NCBI GenBank assembly: GCA_026415155.1
Contig: JAOAHQ010000008.1
Span: forward strand, 1-47,844
Length of the DNA: 47,844 nt
DNA from: Rhodocyclaceae bacterium
Lineage (GTDB): Bacteria > Pseudomonadota > Gammaproteobacteria > Burkholderiales > Rhodocyclaceae
Direction of reading: 5' to 3'
Positions 8,518-17,777 of the stretch are shown here, piece by piece. Positions within the stretch are counted from its first letter, which is position 1; each line of letters begins with the position of its first letter. The notes beneath the pieces are model-generated. The model was given only the letters and a program-made list of their open reading frames with translations, did not search any database and was not told the origin of the DNA. The translations under genes were made by a program, and so were the position numbers.

Positions 8518-9888
8518 TCAGTGCGGCAGGCCCGGCAACCGCCCCCACATCAACCCTTTGGCGGCGCGCAGCATCTTCGCCATGCCGCCCTTGGAAAACT
8601 GCTTCATCATCTTTTGCGTCTGCTCGAACTGGTTGAGCAGGCGATTGACTTCCTGCACCGTGACGCCCGCGCCGGCGGCGATGCGGCGCTTGCGGCTCGC
8701 CTTGATGATTTCGGGCTTGGCGCGCTCGGCCGGCGTCATCGAGTTGATGATGCCTTCGATGCGGCGGATCGCCTTGTCCTCGACCGCGCCGCCCGCTTGC
8801 TGCGCCATCTGCGCAAACTGCGCGGGCATCTTCTCGAGCAGGGCGCTCATGCCGCCCATTTTCTTCATCTGGCCGATCTGTTCCTTGAAGTCGTTGAGAT
8901 CGAAGCCCTTGCCGGACTTCATCTTCTTGACGAATTCCTGCGCCTTTTCCTGATCGACGCCGCGCTGCGCCTCCTCGACGAGGCCGAGGATGTCGCCCAT
9001 GCCGAGGATGCGGCTCGCCATACGCTCGGGATGGAATTCCTCGATGCCGGCGAGTTTCTCGCCGACGCCGGCGAACTTGAGCGGCTTGCCCGTGACATGG
9101 CGCACCGACAGCGCCGCGCCACCGCGCGCATCGCCGTCGAGCTTGGTGAGGATCACGCCGGTCAAGGGCAGCGCCTCGTTGAAGGCCTTGGCGGTATTCA
9201 CGGCATCCTGACCGAGCATCGCATCGACGACGAAGAGGGTCTCGACGGGGTTTAACTGCGCATGCAGCTCGCGGATCTCGGCCATCATCGCCTCGTCGAT
9301 GGCTAGCCGGCCGGCGGTATCGACGAAGAGCACGTCGTGGAAGTGGCGCCTGGCGTGATCGAGCGCGGCGGCCGCGATCTCGGCGGGCGTTTGTCCCGCG
9401 TGTGAGGGGAAGAAATCGATGCCGGCCTGGGCGCAGACGGTTTTGAGCTGCTCGATGGCCGCAGGGCGATAGACGTCGCAAGAAACTGCCAAGACTTTTT
9501 TCTTTTGGCGCTCCTTGAGCCATTTGCCGAGCTTGGCGGTCGTCGTCGTCTTGCCCGCGCCCTGCAGGCCCGCCATCAAAATGACCGCCGGCGGCGGGCA
9601 GGCGAGGTTCAATCCGGCCTTGGCCCCGCCCATCAATTCGGTCAGCTCGCGATGGACGACGCCGACCAAGGCCTGGCCGGGCGTGAGCGAGCCGATCACC
9701 TCCTGGCCGACGGCCTTCTCCTTGACGCGGGCGATGAAGTCTTTCACCACCGGCAGCGCGACGTCGGCCTCGAGAAGCGCCATACGCACCTCGCGCAGCA
9801 TCTCGGCGATGTTCTCTTCGGTCAGACGCGCCTGGCCGCGCAGGGTCTTGACGACCTTGGCGAGCCGCTGGGTCAGGGTATCGAGCAT
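8518..9888 (-). CDS. ffh: Signal recognition particle protein Ffh
   Basis: 456 residues from ATG 9888 (MLDTLTQRLAKVVKTLRGQ). SRP GTPase that binds signal sequences of nascent membrane proteins together with 4.5S RNA and FtsY. Visible are the N domain, G1 loop GLQGAGKTTTTAK (about 107-119), DTAGRLAIDE (G3), TKLDGDARGG (G4) and the methionine-rich M domain (MKKMGGMSALLEKMPAQFAQM and on to the C-terminus). An upstream in-frame start would add 15 unrelated residues and overlap the divergent gene's upstream region. Divergent from ypjD with 48 bases between starts, a neighbourhood conserved in proteobacteria. Confidence 0.96.
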   Translation of the reverse strand: MLDTLTQRLAKVVKTLRGQARLTEENIAEMLREVRMALLEADVALPVVKDFIARVKEKAVGQEVIGSLTPGQALVGVVHRELTELMGGAKAGLNLACPPPAVILMAGLQGAGKTTTTAKLGKWLKERQKKKVLAVSCDVYRPAAIEQLKTVCAQAGIDFFPSHAGQTPAEIAAAALDHARRHFHDVLFVDTAGRLAIDEAMMAEIRELHAQLNPVETLFVVDAMLGQDAVNTAKAFNEALPLTGVILTKLDGDARGGAALSVRHVTGKPLKFAGVGEKLAGIEEFHPERMASRILGMGDILGLVEEAQRGVDQEKAQEFVKKMKSGKGFDLNDFKEQIGQMKKMGGMSALLEKMPAQFAQMAQQAGGAVEDKAIRRIEGIINSMTPAERAKPEIIKASRKRRIAAGAGVTVQEVNRLLNQFEQTQKMMKQFSKGGMAKMLRAAKGLMWGRLPGLPH

Positions 9889-9936
9889 GGAAATGGGGCG
9901 GAAAGGATGAAAAGGGCTTGGTGTAGACTCCAAGCC

Positions 9937-10785
9937 ATGTCTTCGATTCTACTGCATCCGCCTGCCGCGAACTTGGCCGCCGCCATGCTCTACGTCGGCC
10001 TCGCGGTGCATTTCTGGCGATCTCGCTGGCAGGGCGCGCTGCTCGACCAGCCGGTGGCGGGCCTGGCGCCTTGGGAGCGAGCCTTGCTGGCCATCGCCCT
10101 CCTTGCGCATGGCTTGAGCCTCGCCTCCGCCATCTTTCCCGGTGAAGGGATGGCGATGCGCTTTGGCTTCGCCGTCGCGCTCTCGATGATGATGTGGCTC
10201 GCCGTCGCCTTCTACTGGATCGAGAGCTTCTACGCGCGCATGGAGGGCCTGCAGATGCTCGGCCTGCCGCTCGCGGCGGCCTGCGTGCTCCTGCCATGGC
10301 TTGCACCGGCTCAGCATGCGCTGCCGAATGCCGATTCACTCGCCTTCCGGCTTCATTTCCTCCTCGCCATGCTCGCCTACAGCCTCTTCCTGCTCGCGGC
10401 GCTGCACGCGATCCTGATGGCGGTGGCCGAGCGGCGATTACACCGCGGACGGCTCACGCCGCTCTTCGCCGGCTTGCCGCCCCTGCTCACGATGGAAGCG
10501 CTGCTGTTTCGCCTCATCCACATCGCCTTTGCGCTGCTCACCCTGACCTTGCTCACCGGCGTGCTGTTTTCCGAACACATCTTCGGCAAGGCGCTGCCCT
10601 TCAATCACAAGACCGTCTTCGCGCTGCTCTCCTGGCTCATCTTTGCCGCCTTGCTGATCGGCCGGCAGCGCTTCGGCTGGCGCGGCCGCACCGCCCTTTC
10701 CTGGACGCTGGCAGGCTTCGCCGCGCTCTTGCTCGCCTACGTCGGCAGCCGTTTCGTGCTCGAGGTCCTGCTCGGGCGACCCTGA
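9937..10785 (+). CDS. ypjD: YpjD-like inner membrane protein (CcsA/CcmC-type cytochrome c assembly fold)
   Basis: 282 residues, nearly all hydrophobic, with about eight transmembrane helices. The C-terminal part carries LLTGVLFSEHIFGKALPFNHKTVFALLSWLIFAAL, resembling the haem-handling core of CcsA/CcmC/HemX proteins. The ffh-ypjD-corC arrangement is the same as around ffh in Escherichia coli, which supports the YpjD name. In that family proposed roles (cytochrome c assembly or magnesium/cobalt homeostasis) are not settled. The CorC-type gene follows after two bases. Confidence 0.85.
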   Translation: MSSILLHPPAANLAAAMLYVGLAVHFWRSRWQGALLDQPVAGLAPWERALLAIALLAHGLSLASAIFPGEGMAMRFGFAVALSMMMWLAVAFYWIESFYARMEGLQMLGLPLAAACVLLPWLAPAQHALPNADSLAFRLHFLLAMLAYSLFLLAALHAILMAVAERRLHRGRLTPLFAGLPPLLTMEALLFRLIHIAFALLTLTLLTGVLFSEHIFGKALPFNHKTVFALLSWLIFAALLIGRQRFGWRGRTALSWTLAGFAALLLAYVGSRFVLEVLLGRP

Positions 10786-10787
10786 CC

Positions 10788-12077
10788 GTGGAGGAAATTC
10801 CGCTCTCGGCCCTGTCGATCGCGCTGATCGTGCTGCTCGCCTTTTCCGCCTTCTTCTCGATGCCGGAAACCAGCATGATGGCGGCGAACCGATACCGGTT
10901 GCGCCACGCAGCAAGCCAAGGCCATCGCGGCGCGCGCCTCGCGCTCTCCTTGCTCGAGCGCGCCGACAAGCTCTTGGGCGTGATCCTGCTCGGCAACAAC
11001 CTCGTCAATGCCGGCGCCGCGACCCTGGTGAGCGTCATCGCGATCGAACTCCTCGGCGAGGACAAGTGGGCACTCTCGGCGGCGACGCTCTTCACGACCT
11101 TCGTCATCCTCGTCTGCTCGGAGATCACGCCGAAGGTGATCGCGGCGACTTATGCCGACCGGCTCACCCCCGTGCTCGCTTTCCTGCTCTGGCCGCTCTT
11201 GCGCGCCGTCTATCCGGTCGTCTGGTTCGTAAACCTCTTCTCGCGCGGGCTCTTGGCGCTGATGCGCTTGAAGCCCCAAGGCATGGCGGAAGCGCCGCAT
11301 CTATCCGCCGACGAGCTGCGCTCGGTGATTTTGGAGTCCGGCCAGTTCATTCCATCTGAGCACCGCGCGATCCTCGTCAATCTCTTCGACCTCGAGCACG
11401 TGACGGTAGAGGACATCATGACGCCGCGCGGCGAAATCGAAAGCATCGATCTGGCCGCGCCGCTCGAGGAAATCCGCGAGAAGCTCGCCACGAGCTTCCA
11501 TACCCGCCTGCCCGCCTATGAAAACGAGCCGAGCAACATCATCGGCATCCTGCACTTACGGCGCGTGCTCGCCGGCACCTTGGGCGAGGGCCTCACGCGC
11601 GAACAGCTCAAAAAAGACCTCGCGGAACCCTATTTCATCCCCGCCGAGACGCCCGCCTACGCGCAGCTCGGTTTCTTCCGCGAAAACCGGCAGCGCCTCG
11701 GGCTCGTCGTCGACGAATACGGCGAACTGCTCGGCCTCGTCACGATCGAGGACATCATCGAGGAAATCGTCGGCAAATTCACGACTGGCATGCCGGGCAG
11801 CGCCGCGAGCTTTGCCTGGGATGAAGATGGCACGGCACTCGTCGATGGCAGCCATGCCTTGCGCGAGGTCAACCGCCTGCTCGGGCTCAACTTGCCGCTC
11901 GATGGCCCCAAGACCTTGAACGGCTTGATTCTCGAACACTTGCGCGACATTCCGGAGATCGGCGTGGGCCTGCGCATCGCGGGCGTGGCGATGGAGATCG
12001 TGCAAACCGAGCACCGGCGCGTCAAAACCGTGCGGATTCATCGCCCCAGCGCCACTGCCGGCAGGCCAAAAACCTGA
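10788..12077 (+). CDS. CNNM/CorC-type membrane protein with CBS domains (YfjD-like)
   Basis: About 429 residues from GTG 10788. The start VEEIPLSALSIALIVLLAFSAFFS aligns with the MDDIPLS-type start of YfjD/CorB proteins. An N-terminal DUF21/CNNM membrane domain (about 1-180; NRYRLRHAA, GVILLGNNLVNAGAATL, EITPKVIAATYADR) is followed by two CBS domains (about 210-330; VEDIMTPRGEIESIDL, VVDEYGELLGLVTIEDIIEEIVG). A C-terminal CorC_HlyC transporter-associated domain closes it (DGSHALREVNRLLGL). Members are linked to magnesium/cobalt efflux. The usual FSGSETGMM signature reads FSMPETSMM here, a mild divergence in the first helix. Confidence 0.88.
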   Translation: MEEIPLSALSIALIVLLAFSAFFSMPETSMMAANRYRLRHAASQGHRGARLALSLLERADKLLGVILLGNNLVNAGAATLVSVIAIELLGEDKWALSAATLFTTFVILVCSEITPKVIAATYADRLTPVLAFLLWPLLRAVYPVVWFVNLFSRGLLALMRLKPQGMAEAPHLSADELRSVILESGQFIPSEHRAILVNLFDLEHVTVEDIMTPRGEIESIDLAAPLEEIREKLATSFHTRLPAYENEPSNIIGILHLRRVLAGTLGEGLTREQLKKDLAEPYFIPAETPAYAQLGFFRENRQRLGLVVDEYGELLGLVTIEDIIEEIVGKFTTGMPGSAASFAWDEDGTALVDGSHALREVNRLLGLNLPLDGPKTLNGLILEHLRDIPEIGVGLRIAGVAMEIVQTEHRRVKTVRIHRPSATAGRPKT

Positions 12078-12144
12078 CGTTCGCCTTTACAAGAAGGCGC
12101 GGGCAGGGCATGATCATCTTGCATATCGACTCAGGGAGCGGTCA

Positions 12145-13359
12145 ATGGCGGCAGAAAAGAAGAAGGACGATCAAATCACCTTCTCCTGGGAAGGCAAGGA
12201 CAAGAGCGGCAAGCTCGTGCGCGGCGACATGCGCGCCGCCTCGGAGACCATCGTCCGCACGACCTTGCGCCGCCAGGGCATCAACGTCACCAAGGTCAAG
12301 AAGCAGAGCTTCCGCGGCGGCGGCAAGGTCACCGACAAGGACATCACGCTTTTCACGCGCCAGATGGCGACGATGATGAAATCCGGCGTGCCGCTCTTGC
12401 AGGCCTTCGACATCGTCGCCAAGGGCGCCTCCAACGCGGCCTTGGCCAAGCTACTGATGGACATCAAGACCGACGTCGAGACGGGCTCTTCCTTGAGCCA
12501 GGCCTTCCGCAAGTATCCGCTCTACTTCGATCAGCTTTACTGCAACCTCATCGAGGCCGGCGAGCAGGCGGGCATTCTCGATCAGCTGCTCGACCGGCTG
12601 GCAACCTACAAGGAAAAGACGCAGGCGATCATCTCGAAGATCAAGAGCGCCCTCTTCTACCCGGTCTCGGTGATCGTGGTCGCCTTCATCGTCACGGCGG
12701 TGATCATGATCTTCGTCGTGCCCGCCTTCAAAGAAGTATTCAAAAACTTCGGCGCCGACCTGCCAGGCCCGACGCTCGTCGTCATCGCCATCTCGGATTA
12801 TTTCGTCGCCAACTGGTGGCTCATCTTCGGCGTCATCGGCGGCGGCCTCTATGCCTTCTTCTATACCTGGAAGCGTTCGGAAAAGATGCAGATCTTCATG
12901 GATCGCCTCGCGCTGCGCTTCCCCGTCTTCGGGCCGGTGATCCGCAAAGCGACCATCGCGCGCTGGACGCGCACGCTCTCGACGATGTTCGCCGCCGGCG
13001 TGCCGCTCGTCGAGGCGCTCGATTCGGTCGGCGGCGCGGCCGGCAACTACGAATACAAGCAGGCCACCAAGCAGATCAAGGCCGAGATCAGCACCGGCTC
13101 GAGCCTCACCGCGGCGATGCAAAACACCAACGTCTTCCCGAACATGGTGGTGCAGATGATCGCGATCGGCGAGGAATCCGGTCAGCTCGACGCGATGAGC
13201 GGCAAGGTGGCGGACTTTTACGAGCAGGAGGTCGATGATGCCGTCGAGGCGCTCTCGAGCCTCATGGAGCCAATGATCATGGTCATCCTCGGCGTCGTCA
13301 TCGGCGGCATCATCGTCGCGATGTATCTGCCGATCTTCAAGCTCGGCGCGGTGGTCTGA
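12145..13359 (+). CDS. pilC: Type II/IV secretion-type inner membrane platform protein PilC
   Basis: 404 residues. The polytopic platform protein of type IV pilus machines couples the PilB/PilT ATPases to pilin assembly. Two tandem GspF domains are seen (about 65-190 and 265-395), each with a TRQMATMMKSGVPLLQAFD-like or TRTLSTMFAAGVPLVEALD-like opening. Three hydrophobic segments are present (about 170-195, 220-240 and 375-398). The N-terminal KKDDQITFSWEGKDKSGK is typical of PilC. It is followed directly by pilD, but the usual upstream pilB is missing and a CorC gene takes its place. An MSHA MshG assignment is a weaker alternative. Confidence 0.93.
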   Translation: MAAEKKKDDQITFSWEGKDKSGKLVRGDMRAASETIVRTTLRRQGINVTKVKKQSFRGGGKVTDKDITLFTRQMATMMKSGVPLLQAFDIVAKGASNAALAKLLMDIKTDVETGSSLSQAFRKYPLYFDQLYCNLIEAGEQAGILDQLLDRLATYKEKTQAIISKIKSALFYPVSVIVVAFIVTAVIMIFVVPAFKEVFKNFGADLPGPTLVVIAISDYFVANWWLIFGVIGGGLYAFFYTWKRSEKMQIFMDRLALRFPVFGPVIRKATIARWTRTLSTMFAAGVPLVEALDSVGGAAGNYEYKQATKQIKAEISTGSSLTAAMQNTNVFPNMVVQMIAIGEESGQLDAMSGKVADFYEQEVDDAVEALSSLMEPMIMVILGVVIGGIIVAMYLPIFKLGAVV

Positions 13360-13363
13360 TCCC

Positions 13364-14209
13364 ATGCCTCTTCTCGATCCGGCGGTCTTGGCCATCGCCT
13401 GCGGCTTTTTTGGCCTCTTGATCGGCAGCTTCTTGAATGTCGTCATCCACCGGCTGCCGATCATGCTGGAGCGCGACTGGCAGCGCCAGTGCGCCGAACT
13501 CGCAGGAAAGCCGCCGCCCGAGGAAGAACCGTTTTCGCTCCTCTGGCCGCGCTCGCGCTGCCCCCACTGCGGGCGGCCCGTCGCGGCCCATGAGAACATT
13601 CCGCTCATCAGCTATCTGCTGCTCAAAGGGAAATGCCGCGGCTGCGGTGAGCCGATCGGGCTGCGCTATCCCTTCGTCGAAGCGCTCACGGGCCTGTTAT
13701 TTGGCCTCGCCGCCGGGCAGTTCGGCTTGACGCTCGCCGGCTTAGGGGCGCTTGCCTTCATCGCCGCGATGATCGCGCTCGCCTTCATCGACTTCGACAC
13801 CCAGCTCCTGCCCGACGACATTACCTTGCCGCTTCTCTGGGCCGGGCTCCTCATCAACCTTCCCGGCACCTTTACGACGCTGCCCTCGGCCGTCATCGGC
13901 GCCGCCGCGGGGTATCTCGCGCTCTGGTCGGTCTATTGGCTCTTCAAGCTCGTTACCGGCAAGGAAGGCATGGGCTATGGCGACTTCAAGCTGCTTGCCG
14001 CGATCGGCGCCTGGCTCGGCTGGCAGATGCTGCCGCTCGTGATCCTGCTCTCCTCCTTGGTCGGCGCACTGGTCGGCGTCGGCCTCATCGTGCTGGCGCG
14101 CCACGGCCGCAACGTGCCGATTCCCTTCGGCCCCTATCTGGCCGCCGCCGGATTAATCGCCCTCTTTTGGGGCAGGGACTTGAATCTCGCCTACCTCGGC
14201 CTGATCTGA
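13364..14209 (+). CDS. pilD: Prepilin peptidase / N-methyltransferase PilD
   Basis: 281 residues, a multi-pass membrane aspartic protease that cleaves type III signal peptides of pilins and pseudopilins and N-methylates the new N-terminus. The cytoplasmic zinc site is intact (CPHC at 66-69, CRGC at 91-94). The two protease aspartates are in DFDTQLLPDD (about D145) and GYGDFK (D207). It starts 4 bases after pilC. The genes that usually follow (coaE, yacG) are replaced by an fmdB-type gene with its own promoter candidate. Confidence 0.95.
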   Translation: MPLLDPAVLAIACGFFGLLIGSFLNVVIHRLPIMLERDWQRQCAELAGKPPPEEEPFSLLWPRSRCPHCGRPVAAHENIPLISYLLLKGKCRGCGEPIGLRYPFVEALTGLLFGLAAGQFGLTLAGLGALAFIAAMIALAFIDFDTQLLPDDITLPLLWAGLLINLPGTFTTLPSAVIGAAAGYLALWSVYWLFKLVTGKEGMGYGDFKLLAAIGAWLGWQMLPLVILLSSLVGALVGVGLIVLARHGRNVPIPFGPYLAAAGLIALFWGRDLNLAYLGLI

Positions 14210-14220
14210 CGGGCGTCTCG

Positions 14221-14226
14221 TATAAT
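14221..14226 (+). promoter_or_regulatory. Candidate -10 element of the FmdB-DUF502-aspS run
   Basis: Perfect TATAAT located 24 bases before the ATG of the FmdB-like gene and 12 bases after pilD. No good -35 is seen at 16-18 bases. The site would drive the run from 14250 through aspS and possibly the RNase/barstar pair. Confidence 0.55.
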
Positions 14227-14249
14227 GCTGTTCTTCAAGGAGATTGCCC

Positions 14250-14513
14250 ATGCCGATCTATGCCTATCGCTGCAACCAGTGCGGTTTCGAACAGGACGTC
14301 CTGCAAAAGATGTCTGATGCGCCGCTCACGACCTGCCCTGAGTGCAAGACCGAGAACTTTGCCAAGCAGCTGACGGCTGCGGGCTTCCAGCTCAAGGGCA
14401 GCGGCTGGTATCAGACCGATTTCAAGAACAGCGCGCCCAAGCCCGCACCCAAGAACGACAACCCGCCCCCCTGCCAAGGCGGCAGCGGCAGCTGCGCCTG
14501 CGCGGCGGAATAA
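14250..14513 (+). CDS. FmdB family zinc-ribbon protein
   Basis: 87 residues from ATG 14250, with AAGGAG 9 bases upstream. An N-terminal zinc ribbon has CxxC pairs at Cys8/Cys11 (RCNQCGFEQD) and Cys29/Cys32 (TCPECKTE). It is followed by the AAGFQLKGSGWYQTDFK block shared by the family and a low-complexity Pro/Lys then Gly/Ser/Cys tail. These small proteins were first annotated as regulators of formamidase genes, but in betaproteobacteria they typically sit, as here, before DUF502 and aspS. No specific role can be claimed. Confidence 0.9.
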   Translation: MPIYAYRCNQCGFEQDVLQKMSDAPLTTCPECKTENFAKQLTAAGFQLKGSGWYQTDFKNSAPKPAPKNDNPPPCQGGSGSCACAAE

Positions 14514-14517
14514 GCGC

Positions 14518-15162
14518 GTGGCCCCGCTCAAGAAATACTTCATCACCGGGCTCCTGATCTGGATCCCGCTCGTGATCACCCTCTGGGTGCTGACGGCGAT
14601 CATCGGCACGATGGATCAGTCGCTGCACTTGCTGCCGGAGGCGATCCATCCCGACAAGCTGATCGGCATCCACATCCCGGGCGTCGGCACGCTGCTCACG
14701 CTGCTCGTGATCTTCCTCACCGGGCTTGTCACGGCGAACATCGTCGGCCAGAAGCTGGTGCGCTTCTGGGAAGGGGTGCTTGCGCGCATTCCGATCGTCA
14801 AGTCGATCTACTACAGCGTCAAGCAGGTCTCCGACACGCTCTTCTCGAGCACGGGGCAGGCCTTCCGCAAGGTGCTGCTGGTGCGCTTTCCGCATCCCGA
14901 GGCCTGGTCGGTCGCCTTCATGACGGGCGTGCCGGCCCGGCAGATCGGCGATCTGTTGCCAGATGAGCATGTCAGCGTCTTCATCCCCACCGCGCCGAGC
15001 CCGGTGAATGGCTTTTTTTTCTTCGTCAAGAAATCCGACACGATCGAGCTCGACATCAGCGTCGATGACGCGCTCAAATACATTGTCTCGATGGGCGTCG
15101 TGCCCCCCTCGCCGCGCCAGCCCCATCCCGGCTACCTGATGGGGCGCGCCCAGAACGAATGA
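14518..15162 (+). CDS. DUF502 family membrane protein
   Basis: 214 residues from GTG 14518, four bases after the FmdB gene. Two N-terminal transmembrane helices (about 6-28, [20 protein letters not shown], and 56-76, [19 protein letters not shown]) are followed by the DUF502 domain ([20 protein letters not shown], then VAFMTGVPA and [19 protein letters not shown]). Family function is unknown. Its constant position just upstream of aspS in betaproteobacteria suggests co-transcription. Confidence 0.9.
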   Translation: MAPLKKYFITGLLIWIPLVITLWVLTAIIGTMDQSLHLLPEAIHPDKLIGIHIPGVGTLLTLLVIFLTGLVTANIVGQKLVRFWEGVLARIPIVKSIYYSVKQVSDTLFSSTGQAFRKVLLVRFPHPEAWSVAFMTGVPARQIGDLLPDEHVSVFIPTAPSPVNGFFFFVKKSDTIELDISVDDALKYIVSMGVVPPSPRQPHPGYLMGRAQNE

Positions 15163-15170
15163 TCTTTTGC

Positions 15171-15193
15171 GCCGTCTTGCCGGCGCCGACTTT
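15171..15193 (+). repeat. 23-bp dispersed repeat, copy 4 (between DUF502 gene and aspS)
   Basis: GCCGTCTTGC then CGGCGCCGACTTT, one base off consensus. It occupies the middle of the 43-base leader of aspS, ending 12 bases before its ATG, where a ribosome-binding site would be expected. Confidence 0.8.
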
Positions 15194-15205
15194 TGGAACC
15201 CGAAC

Positions 15206-17005
15206 ATGCGAACTCATTATTGCGGCCAACTTTCCGCCCGCCACGTCGATCAAGAGGTCATCCTCTGCGGCTGGGCCCATCGCCGCCGCGATCACGGCGG
15301 CGTGATCTTCATCGACCTGCGCGATCGCACCGGCCTCGTGCAGGTCGTCTGCGATCCCGACCGTCCCGAGATGTTCAAGCTCGCGGAGGCCGTGCGCAAT
15401 GAGTTCGTGCTCAAGATCAGCGGCCGCGTGCGCCGCCGTCCCCCCGGCACCGAGAACCCCAACCTCGCCTCGGGCGAAGTCGAGGTGCTCTGCCAGGCGC
15501 TCGAGATCCTCAACACGGCCGCCACCCCGCCCTTCCAGCTCGACGACGATCATCTCTCGGAGACCGTGCGCTTGACGCACCGCGTCATCGATCTGCGGCG
15601 GCCGCAGATGCAGAAAAACCTCATGCTGCGCTACCAGGTGACGCGCGCCTTCCGCCGCTTCCTCGATGAGCACGGCTTCATCGACATCGAAACGCCGATG
15701 CTCACCAAATCGACCCCCGAAGGCGCGCGCGACTATCTCGTGCCTTCGCGCGTGCATCCGGGCCAGTTCTACGCCTTGCCGCAATCGCCGCAACTCTTCA
15801 AACAGCTCTTGATGGTCGCAGGCTTCGACCGCTACTACCAGATCGTCAAGTGCTTCCGCGACGAGGACTTGCGCGCCGATCGGCAGCCCGAATTCACCCA
15901 GGTCGATATCGAAACGTCGTTCATGGACGAAGGCGAGATCATCGCGCTGATGGAAGAGATGATCCGCGCGGTCTTCAAGGAAGCGCTCGCCGTAAAGCTG
16001 CCCAATCCCTTCCCGCGCTTGACCTACGCCGAGGCGATGCGCCGCTTCGGTTCCGACAAGCCCGACTTGCGCGTGACGCTGGAACTGACCGAAATCACTG
16101 ATGCCGTGCAGGATGTCGCCTTCAAGGTTTTCTCCGGCCCGGCCAACTCAGGCGGGCGGGTCGCCGCCTTGCGCATCCCCGGCGGTGCGAGCTTGACGCG
16201 CGGCGAGATCGACCAGCTTACGGAATTCGTCAAGATCTATGGCGCCAAGGGCCTCGCCTACATCAAGGTCAATGACGTCACGAAGCTCAACGAGGAGGGC
16301 CTGCAGTCGCCGATCGTCAAGAATCTGCATGAGCGGGCGCTTGCGACCATCATGGCGCGCACCGGCGCGCAAAGCGGCGATCTGATCTTCTTCGGGGCGG
16401 ACAAGGCGAAGATCGTCAATGATGCCTTGGGCGCCTTGCGCGTCAAGCTTGGCCACGAAAAGGGCTTCCTGAGCGGCACCGCCTGGACGCCGGTCTGGGT
16501 CGTCGATTTCCCGATGTTCGAATACGACGAAGAGGAGAAGCGCTGGACGGCCTGCCACCACCCCTTCACCTCGCCGAAGGATGGCCATGTAGAGCTCATG
16601 AAGACGAACCCCGGCGAGTGTCTCGCCAAGGCCTATGATCTTGCGCTCAATGGCTGGGAGATCGGCGGCGGCTCGGTGCGGATCCATAAGCCCGACGTCC
16701 AGGCCAAGGTCTTCGAGGCGCTCGGCATTGGCGAAGAAGAGCAGCGCGCCAAGTTTGGCTTCCTGCTCGACGCCTTGAAATATGGCGCCCCGCCGCATGG
16801 GGGACTCGCCTTCGGCCTCGACCGCATCGTCACGTTGATGGCCGGTGCCGAATCGATCCGCGACGTGATCGCCTTCCCGAAGACGCAGCGCGCCCAGTGC
16901 CTGCTCACCGAGGCGCCCTCGGCCGTCGATGAGAAGCAGTTGCGCGAGCTGCACATCCGCCTGCGGCAGAAGGTCGAAACGCAAGTCGAGGTCGGCAAAG
17001 GCTGA
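15206..17005 (+). CDS. aspS: Aspartyl-tRNA synthetase
   Basis: 599 residues from ATG 15206 ([18 protein letters not shown], the usual AspRS start). An in-frame ATG at 15167 would translate through the 23-bp repeat and is not believed. Domains are an N-terminal OB fold, then the class II core with motif 2 around [18 protein letters not shown] (about 222-239), the bacterial GAD insertion (about 290-420), and motif 3 [12 protein letters not shown] near the C-terminus. It may be the non-discriminating type (charging tRNA-Asn too), as is common in betaproteobacteria, but this cannot be read directly. Its stop TGA overlaps the next ATG by one base. Confidence 0.96.
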   Translation: MRTHYCGQLSARHVDQEVILCGWAHRRRDHGGVIFIDLRDRTGLVQVVCDPDRPEMFKLAEAVRNEFVLKISGRVRRRPPGTENPNLASGEVEVLCQALEILNTAATPPFQLDDDHLSETVRLTHRVIDLRRPQMQKNLMLRYQVTRAFRRFLDEHGFIDIETPMLTKSTPEGARDYLVPSRVHPGQFYALPQSPQLFKQLLMVAGFDRYYQIVKCFRDEDLRADRQPEFTQVDIETSFMDEGEIIALMEEMIRAVFKEALAVKLPNPFPRLTYAEAMRRFGSDKPDLRVTLELTEITDAVQDVAFKVFSGPANSGGRVAALRIPGGASLTRGEIDQLTEFVKIYGAKGLAYIKVNDVTKLNEEGLQSPIVKNLHERALATIMARTGAQSGDLIFFGADKAKIVNDALGALRVKLGHEKGFLSGTAWTPVWVVDFPMFEYDEEEKRWTACHHPFTSPKDGHVELMKTNPGECLAKAYDLALNGWEIGGGSVRIHKPDVQAKVFEALGIGEEEQRAKFGFLLDALKYGAPPHGGLAFGLDRIVTLMAGAESIRDVIAFPKTQRAQCLLTEAPSAVDEKQLRELHIRLRQKVETQVEVGKG

Positions 17006-17346
17006 TGCGTGCGCTCGTCTGTCTCCTCCTCACCCTGGCATTCGCCGCCGCGCAGGCGCAGGAGATCGCACGCGCCGAGCTGCCGCCCGAAGCCATCGAA
17101 ACCCTGCGTTTGATCGAGCAGGGCGGCCCGTTTCCCTACCGGCGCGATGGCATCGAATTCCGCAACTTCGAACGGCGGCTGCCGGTGATGCCGCGCGGTT
17201 ATTATCGCGAATACACGGTGCCGACCCCCGGCGCAAAGCACCGCGGCGCGCGGCGCATCGTCTGCGGGGGCGAATCGCCGGCGCGGCCCGATGCCTGCTG
17301 GTATACCGCCGACCACTATCGCAGCTTCAGAAAGATCGTGCCATGA
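17005..17346 (+). CDS. Secreted guanyl-specific ribonuclease (barnase/RNase Sa type)
   Basis: 113 residues. A signal peptide ([19 protein letters not shown]) is followed by a microbial RNase N1/T1-family domain. The catalytic triad equivalents of barnase are visible: Glu69 in YYREYTVPTP, Arg83/84 in RGARRIVCGG and His104 in YTADHYRSF. Cys87 and Cys98 can form the disulfide seen in RNase Sa-type enzymes. It would cut RNA after G. Start and stop overlap both neighbours (TGATG with aspS, ATGA with barstar), so it is translated with its inhibitor. Confidence 0.92.
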   Translation: MRALVCLLLTLAFAAAQAQEIARAELPPEAIETLRLIEQGGPFPYRRDGIEFRNFERRLPVMPRGYYREYTVPTPGAKHRGARRIVCGGESPARPDACWYTADHYRSFRKIVP

Positions 17347-17777
17347 ACTACGCAGCGATCCTGGCCCGCCTCGAACACGCCGGCGTCTATCACATGCCGC
17401 TCGATGGCGAGGCCGCCCTCATCGAAGGCGCCTTGCACAACGGCTTCGAGGTCTTTCGCGTCGATCTCGCCCATGCGCATAACAAAGAAGAGATGCTCGA
17501 AGCCATCGGCAAGGCGATGCACTTTCCCGAGTGGTTCGGCGCGAATTGGGACGCGCTGCTCGACTGTCTTGCCGATTTGGGCTGGCGGCCCGCCGAAGGC
17601 TATGTGGTGATCCTCGAACACTGCGACGGCATCCATGGCCTCGCCGAGGCCGACTTCGTCCATGCGCTGCAGGTATTCGAGGCGGCCGCCAACGAATGGC
17701 GCGAGCAGGGCATCCCCTTCTGGTGCTTCGTCGACATGATGGCCGACGGCATCAACTGGCTCTCCGACATCGCTTGA
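17343..17777 (+). CDS. Barstar family ribonuclease inhibitor
   Basis: 144 residues, cytoplasmic. Barstar-like proteins plug the active site of barnase-type RNases. The family core is clear in HFPEWFGANWDALLDCL (about 60-76), containing the helix and acidic residue that face the RNase, and in GYVVILEHCDG. It is longer than Bacillus barstar (90 residues) through an N-terminal extension (1-35). The ATGA overlap with the RNase gene places inhibitor and nuclease under the same message. Its stop codon TGA (17775-17777) is at the first base of the left arm of a 17-bp inverted repeat. Confidence 0.92.
   Translation: MNYAAILARLEHAGVYHMPLDGEAALIEGALHNGFEVFRVDLAHAHNKEEMLEAIGKAMHFPEWFGANWDALLDCLADLGWRPAEGYVVILEHCDGIHGLAEADFVHALQVFEAAANEWREQGIPFWCFVDMMADGINWLSDIA

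Noticed and set aside
12747-12777. TTCGGCGCCGACCTGCC in pilC as a repeat copy
   Set aside because: Only a 10-base overlap with the motif, in a conserved coding stretch, and no GCCGTC at the right distance.
12451-13608. Long open frame opposite pilC
   Set aside because: Low-complexity Asp/His/Arg translation and no motif; the plus-strand PilC is certain.
15167-15205. Extended N-terminus of aspS from an upstream start
   Set aside because: The extra residues are encoded by the 23-bp repeat, and the normal AspRS start (MRTHYCG) follows at 15206.
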